Both the position numbers and the translations under genes were made by a program. 39,820 nucleotides of DNA from Clostridia bacterium (lineage in GTDB: Bacteria > Bacillota > Peptococcia > Peptococcales > BICA1-8). Location: the NCBI GenBank assembly GCA_012720075.1, contig JAAXZE010000139.1, forward strand, positions 1-39,820. The letters are read 5' to 3'. Shown one piece after another: positions 9,200 through 16,966 of the stretch (position 1 is the first letter of the stretch; each line of letters starts with the position of its first letter). The notes beneath the pieces were generated by a model, which was given only the letters and a program-made list of their open reading frames with translations, made no database searches and was not told where the DNA came from.

Positions 9200-9979
9200 T
9201 TATAAACTCTCTTTAACTGGAGAAAAGCTTTTTCTGTGGATATCAGAGCAACCCTTATGACGTATTGCTTCCAGGTGTTGTTGAGTACAATAACCCTTAT
9301 GCACGGCAAAGTTAAAATCGGGATAAATTTTATCATAACTATCCATAATAGTATCCCGATGAACTTTGGCAATTATTGATGCTGCCGCAATTGAGGCGCT
9401 TAAAGCATCTCCTTTGATAATAGCCATTTGAGGCATGGAAATTAAAGGATTTTTTTGACCGTCAATCAACACAAAATCGGGCAAAGAACCTAGTGCTTTC
9501 AGAGCTAATTGCATTGCATACCTGGTAGCTTGCAAAATATTGATTCTATCAATGGTAATGGAGTCCACCACTCCAACCGCCCATTTTATGGCTTTTGTTT
9601 TAATTTCATTGGCAAGTAATGACCGTTTTTGAGGACAAAGTTTTTTAGAATCATTTAGTCCTTCAATAATACAAAAGGGCGGTAAAATCACAGCGGCGGC
9701 TACCACAGGACCTGCTAAAGGACCCCGCCCTGCTTCATCAATTCCAACAATGTATTTATAGTTTTGGCTAAAAAGGCTTTTTTCATAGCTCCACATCTCA
9801 AGTACCCGCTGTTTTTCAACCAACTTTTTTGCCAGCAATGACTGGTACTTTTCTGCTAATTTTCGGATTGATTTTCTAGGGTCGCCGGCTAGTAACTTGA
9901 GATACTCTTGTTGTTCTTCTTCACTTAAGGATAAAAAATATTGTTGAATTTCTGTTACAGAACTCTTTTCAGGCAACAT
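9200..9979 (-). CDS. rnhB: Ribonuclease HII
   Basis: Endonuclease that cuts the RNA strand of RNA:DNA hybrids and single ribonucleotides in DNA. The 259-residue protein has the Firmicute-type N-terminal extension of about 70 residues, then the catalytic core: IDEAGRGPLAG with Asp81 and Glu82, NDSKKL near residue 110, and Asp173 in LIDGQ. These give the three acidic metal ligands expected. Start MLPEKSS has the ribosome site TTTTTAGGAGATAGTTT. It normally follows rbgA, and does so here, but across a 240-base AT-rich gap. Downstream it leads into nuoA where I would expect housekeeping genes such as yraN or topA. Confidence 0.95.
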   Translation of the reverse strand: MLPEKSSVTEIQQYFLSLSEEEQQEYLKLLAGDPRKSIRKLAEKYQSLLAKKLVEKQRVLEMWSYEKSLFSQNYKYIVGIDEAGRGPLAGPVVAAAVILPPFCIIEGLNDSKKLCPQKRSLLANEIKTKAIKWAVGVVDSITIDRINILQATRYAMQLALKALGSLPDFVLIDGQKNPLISMPQMAIIKGDALSASIAAASIIAKVHRDTIMDSYDKIYPDFNFAVHKGYCTQQHLEAIRHKGCSDIHRKSFSPVKESL

Positions 9980-10104
9980 AAAACTATCTCCTAAAAAACT
10001 CTTAAAATATTAATTTTTCACTAATCGATATTACTATTACCCTATTCTTTTATATTTTAACATTAAAATCCTTTTTAGTAGTTTCGTACTATTATTTTTT
10101 TAAT

Positions 10105-10141
10105 CAAAAAAAAATAAATAGTTTTTATAAACTATTTTTTT
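10105..10141 (-). terminator. A/T-rich stem-loop after rbgA
   Basis: A perfect 9-base inverted repeat (AAATAGTTT at 10116-10124, AAACTATTT at 10129-10137) with a 4-base loop is flanked by A runs on one side and T runs on the other. It could therefore work in both directions, and on the minus strand it is followed by a U-rich tract. It lies about 80 bases beyond the rbgA stop and upstream of rnhB. The stem has only one G-C pair, so its strength is uncertain. Confidence 0.45.
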
Positions 10142-10218
10142 AATTCGCATAGTAATAATTTACTACATTTCAATTATTAAATAAAGAGTTTTTTTAATAA
10201 AAATTAATTATGGATTTT

Positions 10219-11076
10219 TTACGGTTTTTCCAGTGTAATACGGCCTATTTGTCCGCCGCGAAACTCCTTTATAATGATTTTGGAGATTTTTTCATAGTCA
10301 ATATTTTTCCCCGGCAGGAGACATCCTCTGTTAACAGCAATTTTATCCATCAGTTCCAAAGGGGTATTCTGTAAATCATCAGCATTCAGCTTGTATCTTT
10401 GGCAAAGCAAAGCAGGATAATTTTCCTGTAGAAATTTAATCAGTTCAAGGGCACCTTCTTCTTGATTAAAAACTTCGTCATTAATAGCACCGGTTATTGC
10501 CAGCCGAAATCCGATATTTTCATCATCAAATTTAGGCCATAATATGCCGGGAGTATCTAAAAGTTCCAAATCCTTGTCCAGTCTAATCCACTGTTTACCT
10601 CGGGTAACGCCGGGCATGTTTCCCGTTCTTGCTGCTTTTATCCCTACGATATTATTAATAAAAGTACTTTTCCCTACATTGGGTATCCCGACTACCATAG
10701 TCCTTATTGTAGCATTTTTGATGCCTTTTTTTCTTCTTTGTTCACGTTTTTCCGCTGTAAGATACATCAAGATTTCTTTTAACTGAGCTAAAAGATTCCT
10801 ATTTAAAATGGTTGCATTAAACTTTATAGCTTTCATGTTATTTAAACTGTTAAAATAATGGAGCCAAAGTTCTGTAATTTTTTCATCGGCCAAATCCTCT
10901 TTATTAAGGACAATTATTATCGGTTTATTAATAATCAGTTCATCAATTAAAGGATTTCTGCTGCTTTGAGGTATCCTGGCATCTACAATTTCAATAACAG
11001 CATCAACTAACTTTAATTGTTCCTGAATTAACCTGCGTGTTTTTGCCATATGGCCGGGAAACCACTGAACCTGCAC
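10219..11076 (-). CDS. rbgA: Ribosome biogenesis GTPase RbgA (YlqF)
   Basis: Circularly permuted GTPase needed for late maturation of the 50S subunit. Motif order is permuted as expected: G4 NKED at residues 58-61, then G1 GIPNVGKST at 130-138, MPGVTRG near 154 and G3 DTPG at 174-177. A longer frame opens at 11109, but the GTG at 11076 gives MQVQWFPGHMAKTRR, which matches the usual N-terminus of the family, and it has GGGAGG 8 bases upstream. That start overlaps the lepB stop by one base (TAGTG), so the pair is coupled. Length is 285 residues, close to what I recall for the Bacillus subtilis protein. Confidence 0.93.
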   Translation of the reverse strand: MQVQWFPGHMAKTRRLIQEQLKLVDAVIEIVDARIPQSSRNPLIDELIINKPIIIVLNKEDLADEKITELWLHYFNSLNNMKAIKFNATILNRNLLAQLKEILMYLTAEKREQRRKKGIKNATIRTMVVGIPNVGKSTFINNIVGIKAARTGNMPGVTRGKQWIRLDKDLELLDTPGILWPKFDDENIGFRLAITGAINDEVFNQEEGALELIKFLQENYPALLCQRYKLNADDLQNTPLELMDKIAVNRGCLLPGKNIDYEKISKIIIKEFRGGQIGRITLEKP

Positions 11077-11600
11077 TATTTTACCCTCCCTATTCTGGAT
11101 ATTGGCCAATAAATAGCCTGAGCCTTACCGATGAGATAATCATCTTTGACAAAACCCCAGACCCTGCTGTCACTACTGTGATTTCTATTATCCCCCATTA
11201 CAAAATAGTTATTTTCCGGTACTTGAATCGGTCCATAATCATCAAAAACTAAACCGGGCGGTAAATATGGCTCTTTAACCAATTGGTCATTAATATACAG
11301 TTTGCTGTCTTTAATCTCTACTTTTTCACCGGGTAAGCCTATTAATCTTTTTACATAGTCCTTATCCGGTTCTACTGGATATTTAAAAACAATGACATCT
11401 CCCCTTTGGGGCTCCTCAAACCAATAAGAAAAACGGGTAACCACTATCCTGTCATTTATTAACAACGTAGGTTCCATGGATCGGGATGGAATCCAGAAAA
11501 ATTGGAAAAGAAAAGTCCGAATAATCAGGGCTAAAATAATAGCAATAATTACTGATTCTAAAATATCTTTAATTCCCAATGCCGAACTTTTTTCCGTCAT
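11076..11600 (-). CDS. lepB: Signal peptidase I
   Basis: Membrane-anchored serine/lysine protease that removes signal peptides on the outer face of the membrane. The 174-residue protein has one N-terminal helix (about residues 14-34), the catalytic serine Ser41 in PSRSMEPTL, the catalytic lysine Lys84 in VKRLIGLPGE, and the GDNRNHSSDSR box at 136-146. This is the short Gram-positive SipS-like type. The ribosome site GGAGGGAGCAAT precedes the ATG. It sits between rplS and rbgA and is separated from rplS by a terminator, so it probably has a promoter in the 67 bases upstream, although I cannot pick out a clear one. Confidence 0.95.
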   Translation of the reverse strand: MTEKSSALGIKDILESVIIAIILALIIRTFLFQFFWIPSRSMEPTLLINDRIVVTRFSYWFEEPQRGDVIVFKYPVEPDKDYVKRLIGLPGEKVEIKDSKLYINDQLVKEPYLPPGLVFDDYGPIQVPENNYFVMGDNRNHSSDSRVWGFVKDDYLIGKAQAIYWPISRIGRVK

Positions 11601-11667
11601 ATTGCTCCCTCCTCATATTTAGCAAGATACTACTGTATTATCCAAGGTAAAGATAAAAGTATGTAAA

Positions 11668-11694
11668 AAGGACTGAATACTTAGTTCAGTCCTT
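11668..11694 (-). terminator. Rho-independent terminator after rplS
   Basis: Perfect 10-base-pair stem (AAGGACTGAA at 11668-11677, TTCAGTCCTT at 11685-11694) with a 7-base loop, followed on the minus strand by a run of U. It begins 10 bases after the rplS stop and should end the ylxM–rplS transcript before lepB. Confidence 0.85.
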
Positions 11695-11704
11695 AAATGT
11701 TTTA

Positions 11705-12049
11705 TTATTTACGTACATCTTTAATTCTAGCAGCTTTGCCGGACAGTTGACGTAAGTAATATAGTTTTGCTCTTCTTACACGGCCTCTGCGCAACACAGT
11801 AATTTTATCAATACGAGGAGAATGAATTGGGAAACAACGTTCAACGGCAACACCATAGGTTACACGACGAACTGTAAAGGTTTCACTTAAGCCTGAACCC
11901 CTACGTTTAATTACAATCCCTTCAAATGCCTGAATACGTTCTCTGTTACCTTCAACAACTTTTACATCGACACGAACGGTATCACCAGGTTTAAAATCAG
12001 GAATGTCCTTTTTTAATTGTTCGGCTTCAATACTTTTGATAATATCCAC
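11705..12049 (-). CDS. rplS: 50S ribosomal protein L19
   Basis: Ribosomal protein at the 30S-50S interface. From GTG at 12049 the product has 114 residues, the normal L19 length, and begins [20 protein letters not shown] longer frame opens at 12091 but its first residues do not fit the family, while the GTG has GGAAGGGGGG upstream. Conserved stretches are [28 protein letters not shown] and [12 protein letters not shown]. It is the last gene of the translation operon but also has its own promoter and leader (12072-12171), and is followed by a terminator. Confidence 0.95.
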   Translation of the reverse strand: MDIIKSIEAEQLKKDIPDFKPGDTVRVDVKVVEGNRERIQAFEGIVIKRRGSGLSETFTVRRVTYGVAVERCFPIHSPRIDKITVLRRGRVRRAKLYYLRQLSGKAARIKDVRK

Positions 12050-12071
12050 GGGATTTCCCCCCTTCCTCTCT

Positions 12072-12124
12072 GGATGTTCTTGTCTTACCATTCCTTATTT
12101 CTAAATTAAGACAGCGGACCATCC
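12072..12124 (-). ncRNA. Structured 5' leader of rplS, candidate L19 leader
   Basis: The untranslated leader downstream of the rplS promoter can fold into nested stems: an outer GGATG/CATCC pairing (12120-12124 with 12072-12076) and an inner 7-base-pair TGTCTTA/TAAGACA pairing (12107-12113 with 12081-12087). The pairings are seen in the sequence. An autoregulatory L19 leader is known upstream of rplS in low-GC Gram-positives; whether this RNA belongs to that family I cannot confirm without a covariance model. Confidence 0.45.
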
Positions 12125-12142
12125 GTTATCAACACGTTGGCA

Positions 12143-12171
12143 ATTATACCATAAATCAAGAAAAGATACAA
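12143..12171 (-). promoter_or_regulatory. Internal sigma-A-type promoter for rplS
   Basis: On the minus strand, TTGTAT (12171-12166) and a perfect TATAAT (12148-12143) are separated by exactly 17 bases. The predicted transcript starts near 12136 and carries the structured leader before rplS. The -35 box lies just after the stop of the SPOUT methylase gene, so rplS can be expressed on its own as well as from the upstream operon. Confidence 0.75.
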
Positions 12172-12174
12172 GAT

Positions 12175-12744
12175 CTACCACCATTTTTCTCCACAAAGTC
12201 TATCCAGTATTATACTAACGGCGCTGCGAACAGAAAGATGGTTATAATCGCCGTTGCCCATGATAGGATATAAGCGGTAATCGGCATTGTCCATTATTTC
12301 TTTGGCTAATCCATAACCGGTTCCAAACAACAATAAAAAGTTACAATCAGGACTGGAAGCTATTCTTTCCCTTAATTCTAAATAACCGGTTGAATTAGGA
12401 AAAATTCTGGCGTCAGTAACAATAGTTTTCACCTTTTTACCGTTGAAAAGAGTAATATCCGTTATTACATCCTGGATACTTTCTTTAATAACAACCCTAT
12501 CCAAAGCAGTTTTACGGTCAGGATTATAAACACTTCCGTAACCTTCTTGCCAATAGGATATTATTTCCTGCGCAATTTCCCCTTGGGCTTTATGGGGGTG
12601 GACAATATAATACCTGACTAAACCGTATGTAGCAACGGTCCTGGCTATGTCATGGATATCTAAATTAGTAATGGAAGTGGAAATTACATCCATGTTTTTA
12701 TTATAAACAGGATAATGTACCAATGCTAAAAAGATATTATCCAT
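12175..12744 (-). CDS. SPOUT-type RNA methyltransferase linked to TrmD (PF09936-like)
   Basis: Predicted SAM-dependent RNA methyltransferase of the family found beside trmD in some bacteria; its RNA target is, to my knowledge, not established. The 189-residue product begins MDNIFLALVHYPVYNKN and has the conserved stretch TSITNLDIHDIARTVATYG, a middle TIVTDAR segment, and LLLFGTGYGLAKEIM followed by NHLSVRSAVSIILDRL. These last two fit the SAM-binding trefoil knot of SPOUT enzymes. I chose ATG 12744 over an earlier in-frame start at 12765, because GAGG lies 9 bases before it and its N-terminus fits. It overlaps the trmD stop by 8 bases. The family name is from memory and a profile search would settle it. 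Confidence 0.82.
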   Translation of the reverse strand: MDNIFLALVHYPVYNKNMDVISTSITNLDIHDIARTVATYGLVRYYIVHPHKAQGEIAQEIISYWQEGYGSVYNPDRKTALDRVVIKESIQDVITDITLFNGKKVKTIVTDARIFPNSTGYLELRERIASSPDCNFLLLFGTGYGLAKEIMDNADYRLYPIMGNGDYNHLSVRSAVSIILDRLCGEKWW

Positions 12745-13480
12745 TGTTTTTTTCCTCTGTTTCAATTTCCTTTAAGAGTTTTTCGTCTTCCGGAGTTAAT
12801 TTATAGGATTTTAACAAATCAGGTCTTCTTTTTAAAGTCCTGCGCAAAGATTCCTTACGCCGCCAGCGCTGTATCTTCTGATGATTGCCCGACAATAATA
12901 TTTCAGGAACTTCCATATTTCTAAAAACCCGGGGCCGGGTATATTGGGGATACTCAATTAAACCATGGTAAAAAGAATCCTCCTCGAAGGATTGCGTCTC
13001 TTTTATAACACCGGGAATCAGCCTGCTTATAGCATCAATCATGACCATTGCCGGCAATTCGCCGCCGGTTAAGACATAATCACCTATGGAAAATTCCTGA
13101 GTCACAAAAGAACGAATTCTCTCATCAAAACCTTCATAATGTCCGCAGATTAAAGCCAGTTTTTTCTTTTTGGCCAAAAGTTTAGCATTTTCCTGATTAA
13201 AAACTTTTCCCTGGGGTGATAAAAGGATAATCTCCTGTTCATCATCATCGAAAGATAAATTATCTTCCAAAGCCAAGACAATGGGTTCCGGTTTCAAAAC
13301 CATGCCTGCCCCTCCTCCGAAGGGATAATCGTCTACCGAATTATGCTTGTCCTGGGCATAATCCCGAAAATTAATGAGGGTTATGTTCAACAGCCCCTTT
13401 TGTCTGGCCTTAAATAAAATACTGGAATTTAAAGGGCTCTCAAACATTTCCGGAAAAAGTGTAAAAACCTTTATATCCAA
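12737..13480 (-). CDS. trmD: tRNA (guanine-N1)-methyltransferase TrmD
   Basis: Makes m1G37 in tRNAs with G at position 36, which protects against +1 frameshifting. The 247-residue protein has the SPOUT knot motifs: YPFGGGAGMVLKPEPI, LICGHYEGFDERI and SIGDYVLTGGELPAMVMIDAISRLIPG. The C-terminal basic RRKESLRRTLKRRPDL matches the family. Translation most likely starts at a TTG at 13480 (TTGGATATAAAG), with AAGGGGGG placed 6 bases upstream; no nearby ATG gives the correct MDIKVFTLFPEMF start. It lies 12 bases after rimM and overlaps the SPOUT gene. Confidence 0.96.
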   Translation of the reverse strand: MDIKVFTLFPEMFESPLNSSILFKARQKGLLNITLINFRDYAQDKHNSVDDYPFGGGAGMVLKPEPIVLALEDNLSFDDDEQEIILLSPQGKVFNQENAKLLAKKKKLALICGHYEGFDERIRSFVTQEFSIGDYVLTGGELPAMVMIDAISRLIPGVIKETQSFEEDSFYHGLIEYPQYTRPRVFRNMEVPEILLSGNHQKIQRWRRKESLRRTLKRRPDLLKSYKLTPEDEKLLKEIETEEKNNG

Positions 13481-13492
13481 ATGGATCCCCCC

Positions 13493-13990
13493 TTATTCCA
13501 ACAATCCTTCGGGTAGAGAAACTGACATCTTTTTTTCTTTTAAATCTATTACTTTTATAATTGATTTTAAAGCAGGAATTAATATTTCTTTTTGATTATT
13601 TTTAACTATGTAGACATCATTGCTGCCGGTTTGAACAACATCAGTGATTTTACCTAAATATAGGTCATTTTCATAAACATCCAAACCAATAATTTGAAAA
13701 AGAAAATAATGGTCTTCGGGCAAATCAACCAATTGTTCTTCTTCAATGGTTATGTATAACCCTCTAAGTTTTTCGGCAGCAGTCATATCAGGAACTTCAG
13801 TAAACTTTATAAAGACCAGATTATTATGCACACGAACCTTTTCAATATGGACCTTTTTCATCCCGTCAGGCAATTGCAAAAATACATATTTCAGTTTTTT
13901 AAACCTTTCCGGATTATCGGTTAAAGGAAAAATCTTTACTTCTCCTTTATGACCATAGGTAGTAAGAATTTGCCCCACTTTAATCATCAT
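13493..13990 (-). CDS. rimM: Ribosome maturation factor RimM
   Basis: Assists 30S subunit assembly by binding S19 and the 16S head. From the ATG pair at 13990/13987 the product has about 165 residues and begins MMIKVGQILTTYGHKGEVKIFPLTD, the expected N-terminal beta-barrel start. The C-terminal PRC-barrel part contains DVYENDLYLGKITDVVQTGSNDVYIV and EILIPALKSIIKVIDL. A longer frame opens at 14077 but its first 29 residues do not resemble the family. The ribosome site (GGGGTTGG) is weak. Its order between ylqD and trmD is the standard Firmicute arrangement. Confidence 0.93.
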   Translation of the reverse strand: MMIKVGQILTTYGHKGEVKIFPLTDNPERFKKLKYVFLQLPDGMKKVHIEKVRVHNNLVFIKFTEVPDMTAAEKLRGLYITIEEEQLVDLPEDHYFLFQIIGLDVYENDLYLGKITDVVQTGSNDVYIVKNNQKEILIPALKSIIKVIDLKEKKMSVSLPEGLLE

Positions 13991-14057
13991 CTGGAAAACC
14001 AACCCCAATAATAAGTTAATAATTACCGGTGACCGGTTCCTTGAAACTTTCCTATAG

Positions 14058-14465
14058 TTAGCCCCGAATTTCCACAATAACTCCGTCTTTTATCACAATT
14101 TCCACCTTGCTTAAATTTTCAAAGTTGTCGCCGACTTTTATTTCCATGGGACCGTCGATGGTGCCATGCAGCACCTCGTCACCTAGATTTAGCTTACTTA
14201 TGGCTTTAAGCTGTTCTAATAATTGTTGCTTATAAGCATTAAGCTTTCCTTTTTCATTTTCAACCTGTTGTTTAATTTGATTTAACTGGGGATGTCCTTT
14301 AAGTGTTAATTCGGTAATGGTTTTTTTCGTTTGTTTATCAAAAGCTTCTATATCAGTTTCAACCTTTTTTATGGCATTTTGCAATTCCAAAGCTGCCTTC
14401 TTTTTAAACTCCTCCGTAACTACTTGTTTGACATTTATTGTTCGCATTACAGTTATTTTCTCCAT
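14058..14465 (-). CDS. ylqD: YlqD family protein
   Basis: Conserved Firmicute protein of unknown function, 135 residues, recognised by position between khpA/rpsP and rimM and by sequence style. Residues from about 15 to 95 are rich in Lys, Glu and Gln with heptad character, predicting a long coiled coil; the C-terminal 45 residues (VLHGTIDGPMEIKVGDN onwards) look like a small beta domain. The ATG has a strong ribosome site, TTTAGGAGGTACTACTT. An 81-base gap with a stem-loop separates it from khpA. Given the operon, a ribosome- or RNA-related role is plausible but unproven. Confidence 0.85.
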   Translation of the reverse strand: MEKITVMRTINVKQVVTEEFKKKAALELQNAIKKVETDIEAFDKQTKKTITELTLKGHPQLNQIKQQVENEKGKLNAYKQQLLEQLKAISKLNLGDEVLHGTIDGPMEIKVGDNFENLSKVEIVIKDGVIVEIRG

Positions 14466-14522
14466 AAGTAGTACCTCCTAAACGGGAATGTAAGGTTCTG
14501 TTTTATACTTAATGATTACATA

Positions 14523-14545
14523 AATAGGGGCTACCAGCCCCTATT
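14523..14545 (-). other. Stem-loop between khpA and ylqD
   Basis: Perfect 8-base-pair stem (AATAGGGG at 14523-14530, CCCCTATT at 14538-14545) with a 7-base loop, starting one base after the khpA stop codon. On the minus strand it is not followed by a run of U, so a simple terminator is unlikely. It may be an attenuator, an RNA processing site or a 3' stabiliser that separates rpsP-khpA from ylqD and later genes. Confidence 0.5.
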
Positions 14546-14546
14546 A

Positions 14547-14774
14547 TTACATTATTTCAATTACTACTTTTTCACCTTTCCGTGTTGCAGCGGCTTTTAC
14601 AACCGTACGAATTGCTTTAGCTATTCTACCCTGTTTGCCGATAACCTTACCCATATCTTCAGGTGCTACTGTCAATTCCAATATAGTGGAATTGTCACCT
14701 ATAATTTCTTTTACTTCTACTTTTTCAGGATTATCAACCAGTGATTTAGCTAAAAATTCTACTAATTCCCGCAC
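14547..14774 (-). CDS. khpA: KH-domain RNA-binding protein KhpA (YlqC)
   Basis: Small single KH-domain RNA-binding protein, 75 residues. The GxxG loop is GKQG at 46-49 inside MGKVIGKQGRIAKAIRTVVKAAA. In other Gram-positives KhpA works with KhpB in RNA binding that affects cell division and small RNA biology; here only the family is seen. The start is GTG with AGGGGGTG upstream, giving MRELVEFLAKSLV. It follows rpsP after 20 bases, the usual order in Firmicutes. Confidence 0.93.
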   Translation of the reverse strand: MRELVEFLAKSLVDNPEKVEVKEIIGDNSTILELTVAPEDMGKVIGKQGRIAKAIRTVVKAAATRKGEKVVIEIM

Positions 14775-14794
14775 TGCTACACCCCCTAAAATTA

Positions 14795-15043
14795 CTACTT
14801 GTTATATATCCCTGCTTTTCTTAATAAAGATTTTACGGTATCAGAGGGTTGGGCACCATTTTCAATCCATTTCATAGCTTTTTCTTTATCAATTTCAATT
14901 ATTGCAGGGTTCTTAGTAGGATTATAATATCCTAATTCGTCAATAAAACGACCGTCTCTGGGGGAACGGGAATCAGATACTACCACACGATAGAAAGGAT
15001 TCTTTTTAGCGCCCATTCTTTTCAGTCTTATTTTTGTTGCCAT
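14795..15043 (-). CDS. rpsP: 30S ribosomal protein S16
   Basis: Ribosomal protein S16, 82 residues, of the 30S body. The N-terminal signature [22 protein letters not shown] is complete and is followed by [19 protein letters not shown]. The ribosome site AAAAGGAGGTGATAATGT stands before the ATG. It lies between ffh and khpA, 52 bases after ffh. Confidence 0.98.
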   Translation of the reverse strand: MATKIRLKRMGAKKNPFYRVVVSDSRSPRDGRFIDELGYYNPTKNPAIIEIDKEKAMKWIENGAQPSDTVKSLLRKAGIYNK

Positions 15044-15095
15044 ACATTATCACCTCCTTTTAAAGGATAAGAAACTTCTATATTAATATTAAATC

Positions 15096-16436
15096 TTACA
15101 TAAAAGGCAGTTTAAATTTGCCCTTTTTGACTTTGCCTGTAGCCATTCCCGATAGCTGTTTCATCATTTTTTGGGCCTGCTCAAATTGTTTTAATAATCT
15201 GTTTACATCCTGAACCTTTGTTCCGCTGCCCAAGGCTATCCTTTTTCTACGGCTGCCGTTAATAATATGAGGCTTTTGCCTTTCCTCTTTTGTCATGGAT
15301 TGAATAATAGCCTGAAATCTGATAAACTCTTTTTCGTCAAATTCAACACCTTTAAGCTTTGCTTTATTCATACCCGGAATCATATCCAAAATCTGGTCCA
15401 GAGGCCCCATGTTTTTCATCTGCTGCATTTGGTTTAAAAAGTCTTCTAAAGTAAATTCCGCCTTTAACAATTTTTGTTGCATTTCTTTTGCCTTTTTGGC
15501 ATCAAAACTTTCCTGGGCTTTTTCGATTAAAGTAAGCACATCGCCCATGCCCAGGATCCTGGACGCCATCCTTTCCGGATGAAAAGGCTCTAAGGCATCA
15601 AGTTTTTCACCCATCCCGGCAAATTTAATGGGTTTTCCGGTTACCGCTTTTACCGAAAGGGCGGCACCGCCCCTGGTATCGCCATCTAATTTGGTTAAGA
15701 TAACACCGGTCAAATTCAATGTTTCATTGAACTTTTCAGCAACATTTACGGCATCCTGACCGGTCATGGCATCAACTACCAACAAAATTTCAGTGGGGTT
15801 TATGGCTCTTTCGATGGCGGAAAGCTCTTCCATCAGCGCGTCATCTATATGGAGCCGTCCCGCCGTATCCAGCAAAACAAAATCATTGCCATGATAAGAA
15901 GCATGATTGACAGCCGCCTTGGCTATATCAACGGGATTTGTCTTATCACCCAAGGAGAAAACAGGAATATCCAGTTGCTCTCCTAAAACCTGAAGTTGTT
16001 TAATTGCAGCAGGTCTGTAGATATCGCAAGCTACTAACAACGGTCTCCGGCCTTGTTTTTTTAGGTAGCGGCCTAGCTTACCCGTTGAAGTGGTTTTGCC
16101 GGAACCCTGCAGGCCAACCATCATAATAATGGTAGGAGGTTTGGGAGAAATTTCTAATTTACTGTGGGACCCGCCCATTAATTGAGTTAATTCATCATAT
16201 ACTATTTTAATTACCTGTTGACCGGGGGTCAGGCTTTCCAATACTTCTTTTCCCAAAGCCCGTTCATTAATTGAATTGATAAAATCTTTAACAACTTTGT
16301 AGTTGACATCGGCCTCCAATAAAGCTACCCGTACTTCGCGGAGTGCAGCCTTTAAGTCTTTTTCCGAAATCTTCCCTTGTCCTTTTAATTTTTTTAAAAC
16401 ACCTTGTAGTTTTTCCCCCAAGCTTTCAAAGGCCAC
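15096..16436 (-). CDS. ffh: Signal recognition particle protein Ffh (SRP54)
   Basis: GTPase subunit of the signal recognition particle, which binds SRP RNA and signal sequences of nascent chains. The 446-residue protein has an N domain (1-85), a G domain with P-loop GLQGSGKTT at 108-116, DTAGRLHID and [14 protein letters not shown], and a methionine-rich M domain from about 325 ([23 protein letters not shown]). The RNA-binding [18 protein letters not shown] segment is near 393-410. The start is GTG with AAAGGAGG upstream. It is preceded by ylxM after 26 bases. Its receptor FtsY is encoded about 4 kb upstream in transcription order. Confidence 0.98.
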   Translation of the reverse strand: MAFESLGEKLQGVLKKLKGQGKISEKDLKAALREVRVALLEADVNYKVVKDFINSINERALGKEVLESLTPGQQVIKIVYDELTQLMGGSHSKLEISPKPPTIIMMVGLQGSGKTTSTGKLGRYLKKQGRRPLLVACDIYRPAAIKQLQVLGEQLDIPVFSLGDKTNPVDIAKAAVNHASYHGNDFVLLDTAGRLHIDDALMEELSAIERAINPTEILLVVDAMTGQDAVNVAEKFNETLNLTGVILTKLDGDTRGGAALSVKAVTGKPIKFAGMGEKLDALEPFHPERMASRILGMGDVLTLIEKAQESFDAKKAKEMQQKLLKAEFTLEDFLNQMQQMKNMGPLDQILDMIPGMNKAKLKGVEFDEKEFIRFQAIIQSMTKEERQKPHIINGSRRKRIALGSGTKVQDVNRLLKQFEQAQKMMKQLSGMATGKVKKGKFKLPFM

Positions 16437-16462
16437 TTTAAAACCTCCTTTAGTTATAGCTA

Positions 16463-16810
16463 TTAGCCTTCATTAATGACATCTCTGACAATTTTTTTTA
16501 GCTCCGCCAAAGTTGAGTTATTAATTGTATTTTCCAGTTCATTGACAAGGGCTAAAACCTGTTGCAGTTTTTCTTTGTTATTTTGAAATTTTTTAACCAG
16601 CTTTAATTTATTTTCATAATCTTCAAGGATATTTTCACTTCTTTTAATAATGTCATAAACCGCTTGCCTTGAAATATTCAGCTGTTCGGCAATTTCACCC
16701 AATGATAAATCATCCTGATAATATAAATCAAAGATTAACCGTTGCTTTTCTGTAAGTAGAGCGGAATAAAAGTCAAATAATAAAATTAAATAATCTCTTT
16801 TCTCCAGCAT
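16463..16810 (-). CDS. ylxM: YlxM family SRP-associated helix-turn-helix protein
   Basis: UPF0122/YlxM family, 115 residues, encoded directly before ffh in many Firmicutes. It has a sigma-factor-region-4-like helix-turn-helix, [41 protein letters not shown] (residues 19-59), followed by a helical, coiled-coil-like C-terminus. In streptococci a YlxM protein has been reported to modulate SRP activity; its role here is inferred from that and from context. The ATG has AGGTGATATC upstream. It is the first gene after a strong promoter (16883-16911). Confidence 0.92.
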   Translation of the reverse strand: MLEKRDYLILLFDFYSALLTEKQRLIFDLYYQDDLSLGEIAEQLNISRQAVYDIIKRSENILEDYENKLKLVKKFQNNKEKLQQVLALVNELENTINNSTLAELKKIVRDVINEG

Positions 16811-16882
16811 GATATCACCTGATTACAGTGACCTGTAACAAAAATTGAATATGTTAATAGTCAACCTTAACCAACAATGTTT

Positions 16883-16911
16883 ATCATAATACAACAAACC
16901 ACTATTGTCAA
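16883..16911 (-). promoter_or_regulatory. Sigma-A-type promoter for ylxM–ffh–rpsP operon
   Basis: On the minus strand a perfect -35 TTGACA (16911-16906) and a -10 TATGAT (16888-16883) are separated by exactly 17 bases. The predicted start is near 16876, giving a leader of about 65 bases before ylxM. It lies just beyond the terminator that ends the salvage cluster. Confidence 0.8.
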
Positions 16912-16932
16912 GTAAATAAGCTTTACACATAA

Positions 16933-16956
16933 TAAAAAAGGCCTGCTTGCGCAGGT
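16933..16956 (-). terminator. Rho-independent terminator after mtaD
   Basis: On the minus strand, CCTGC-GCAA-GCAGG (16955-16942) makes a 5-base-pair, GC-rich stem with a GNRA-type loop, extended by weaker pairs and followed by a run of six U. It starts about 11 bases after the mtaD stop and should end the rnc–smc–ftsY–mtnP–mtnA–aldolase–mtaD transcript. Confidence 0.8.
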
Positions 16957-16966
16957 TTATAATTAA

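Noticed and set aside
9184-9372. 62-residue minus-strand frame overlapping the end of rnhB
   Set aside because: It lies in another frame of rnhB, has no ribosome site, and its sequence resembles no family.
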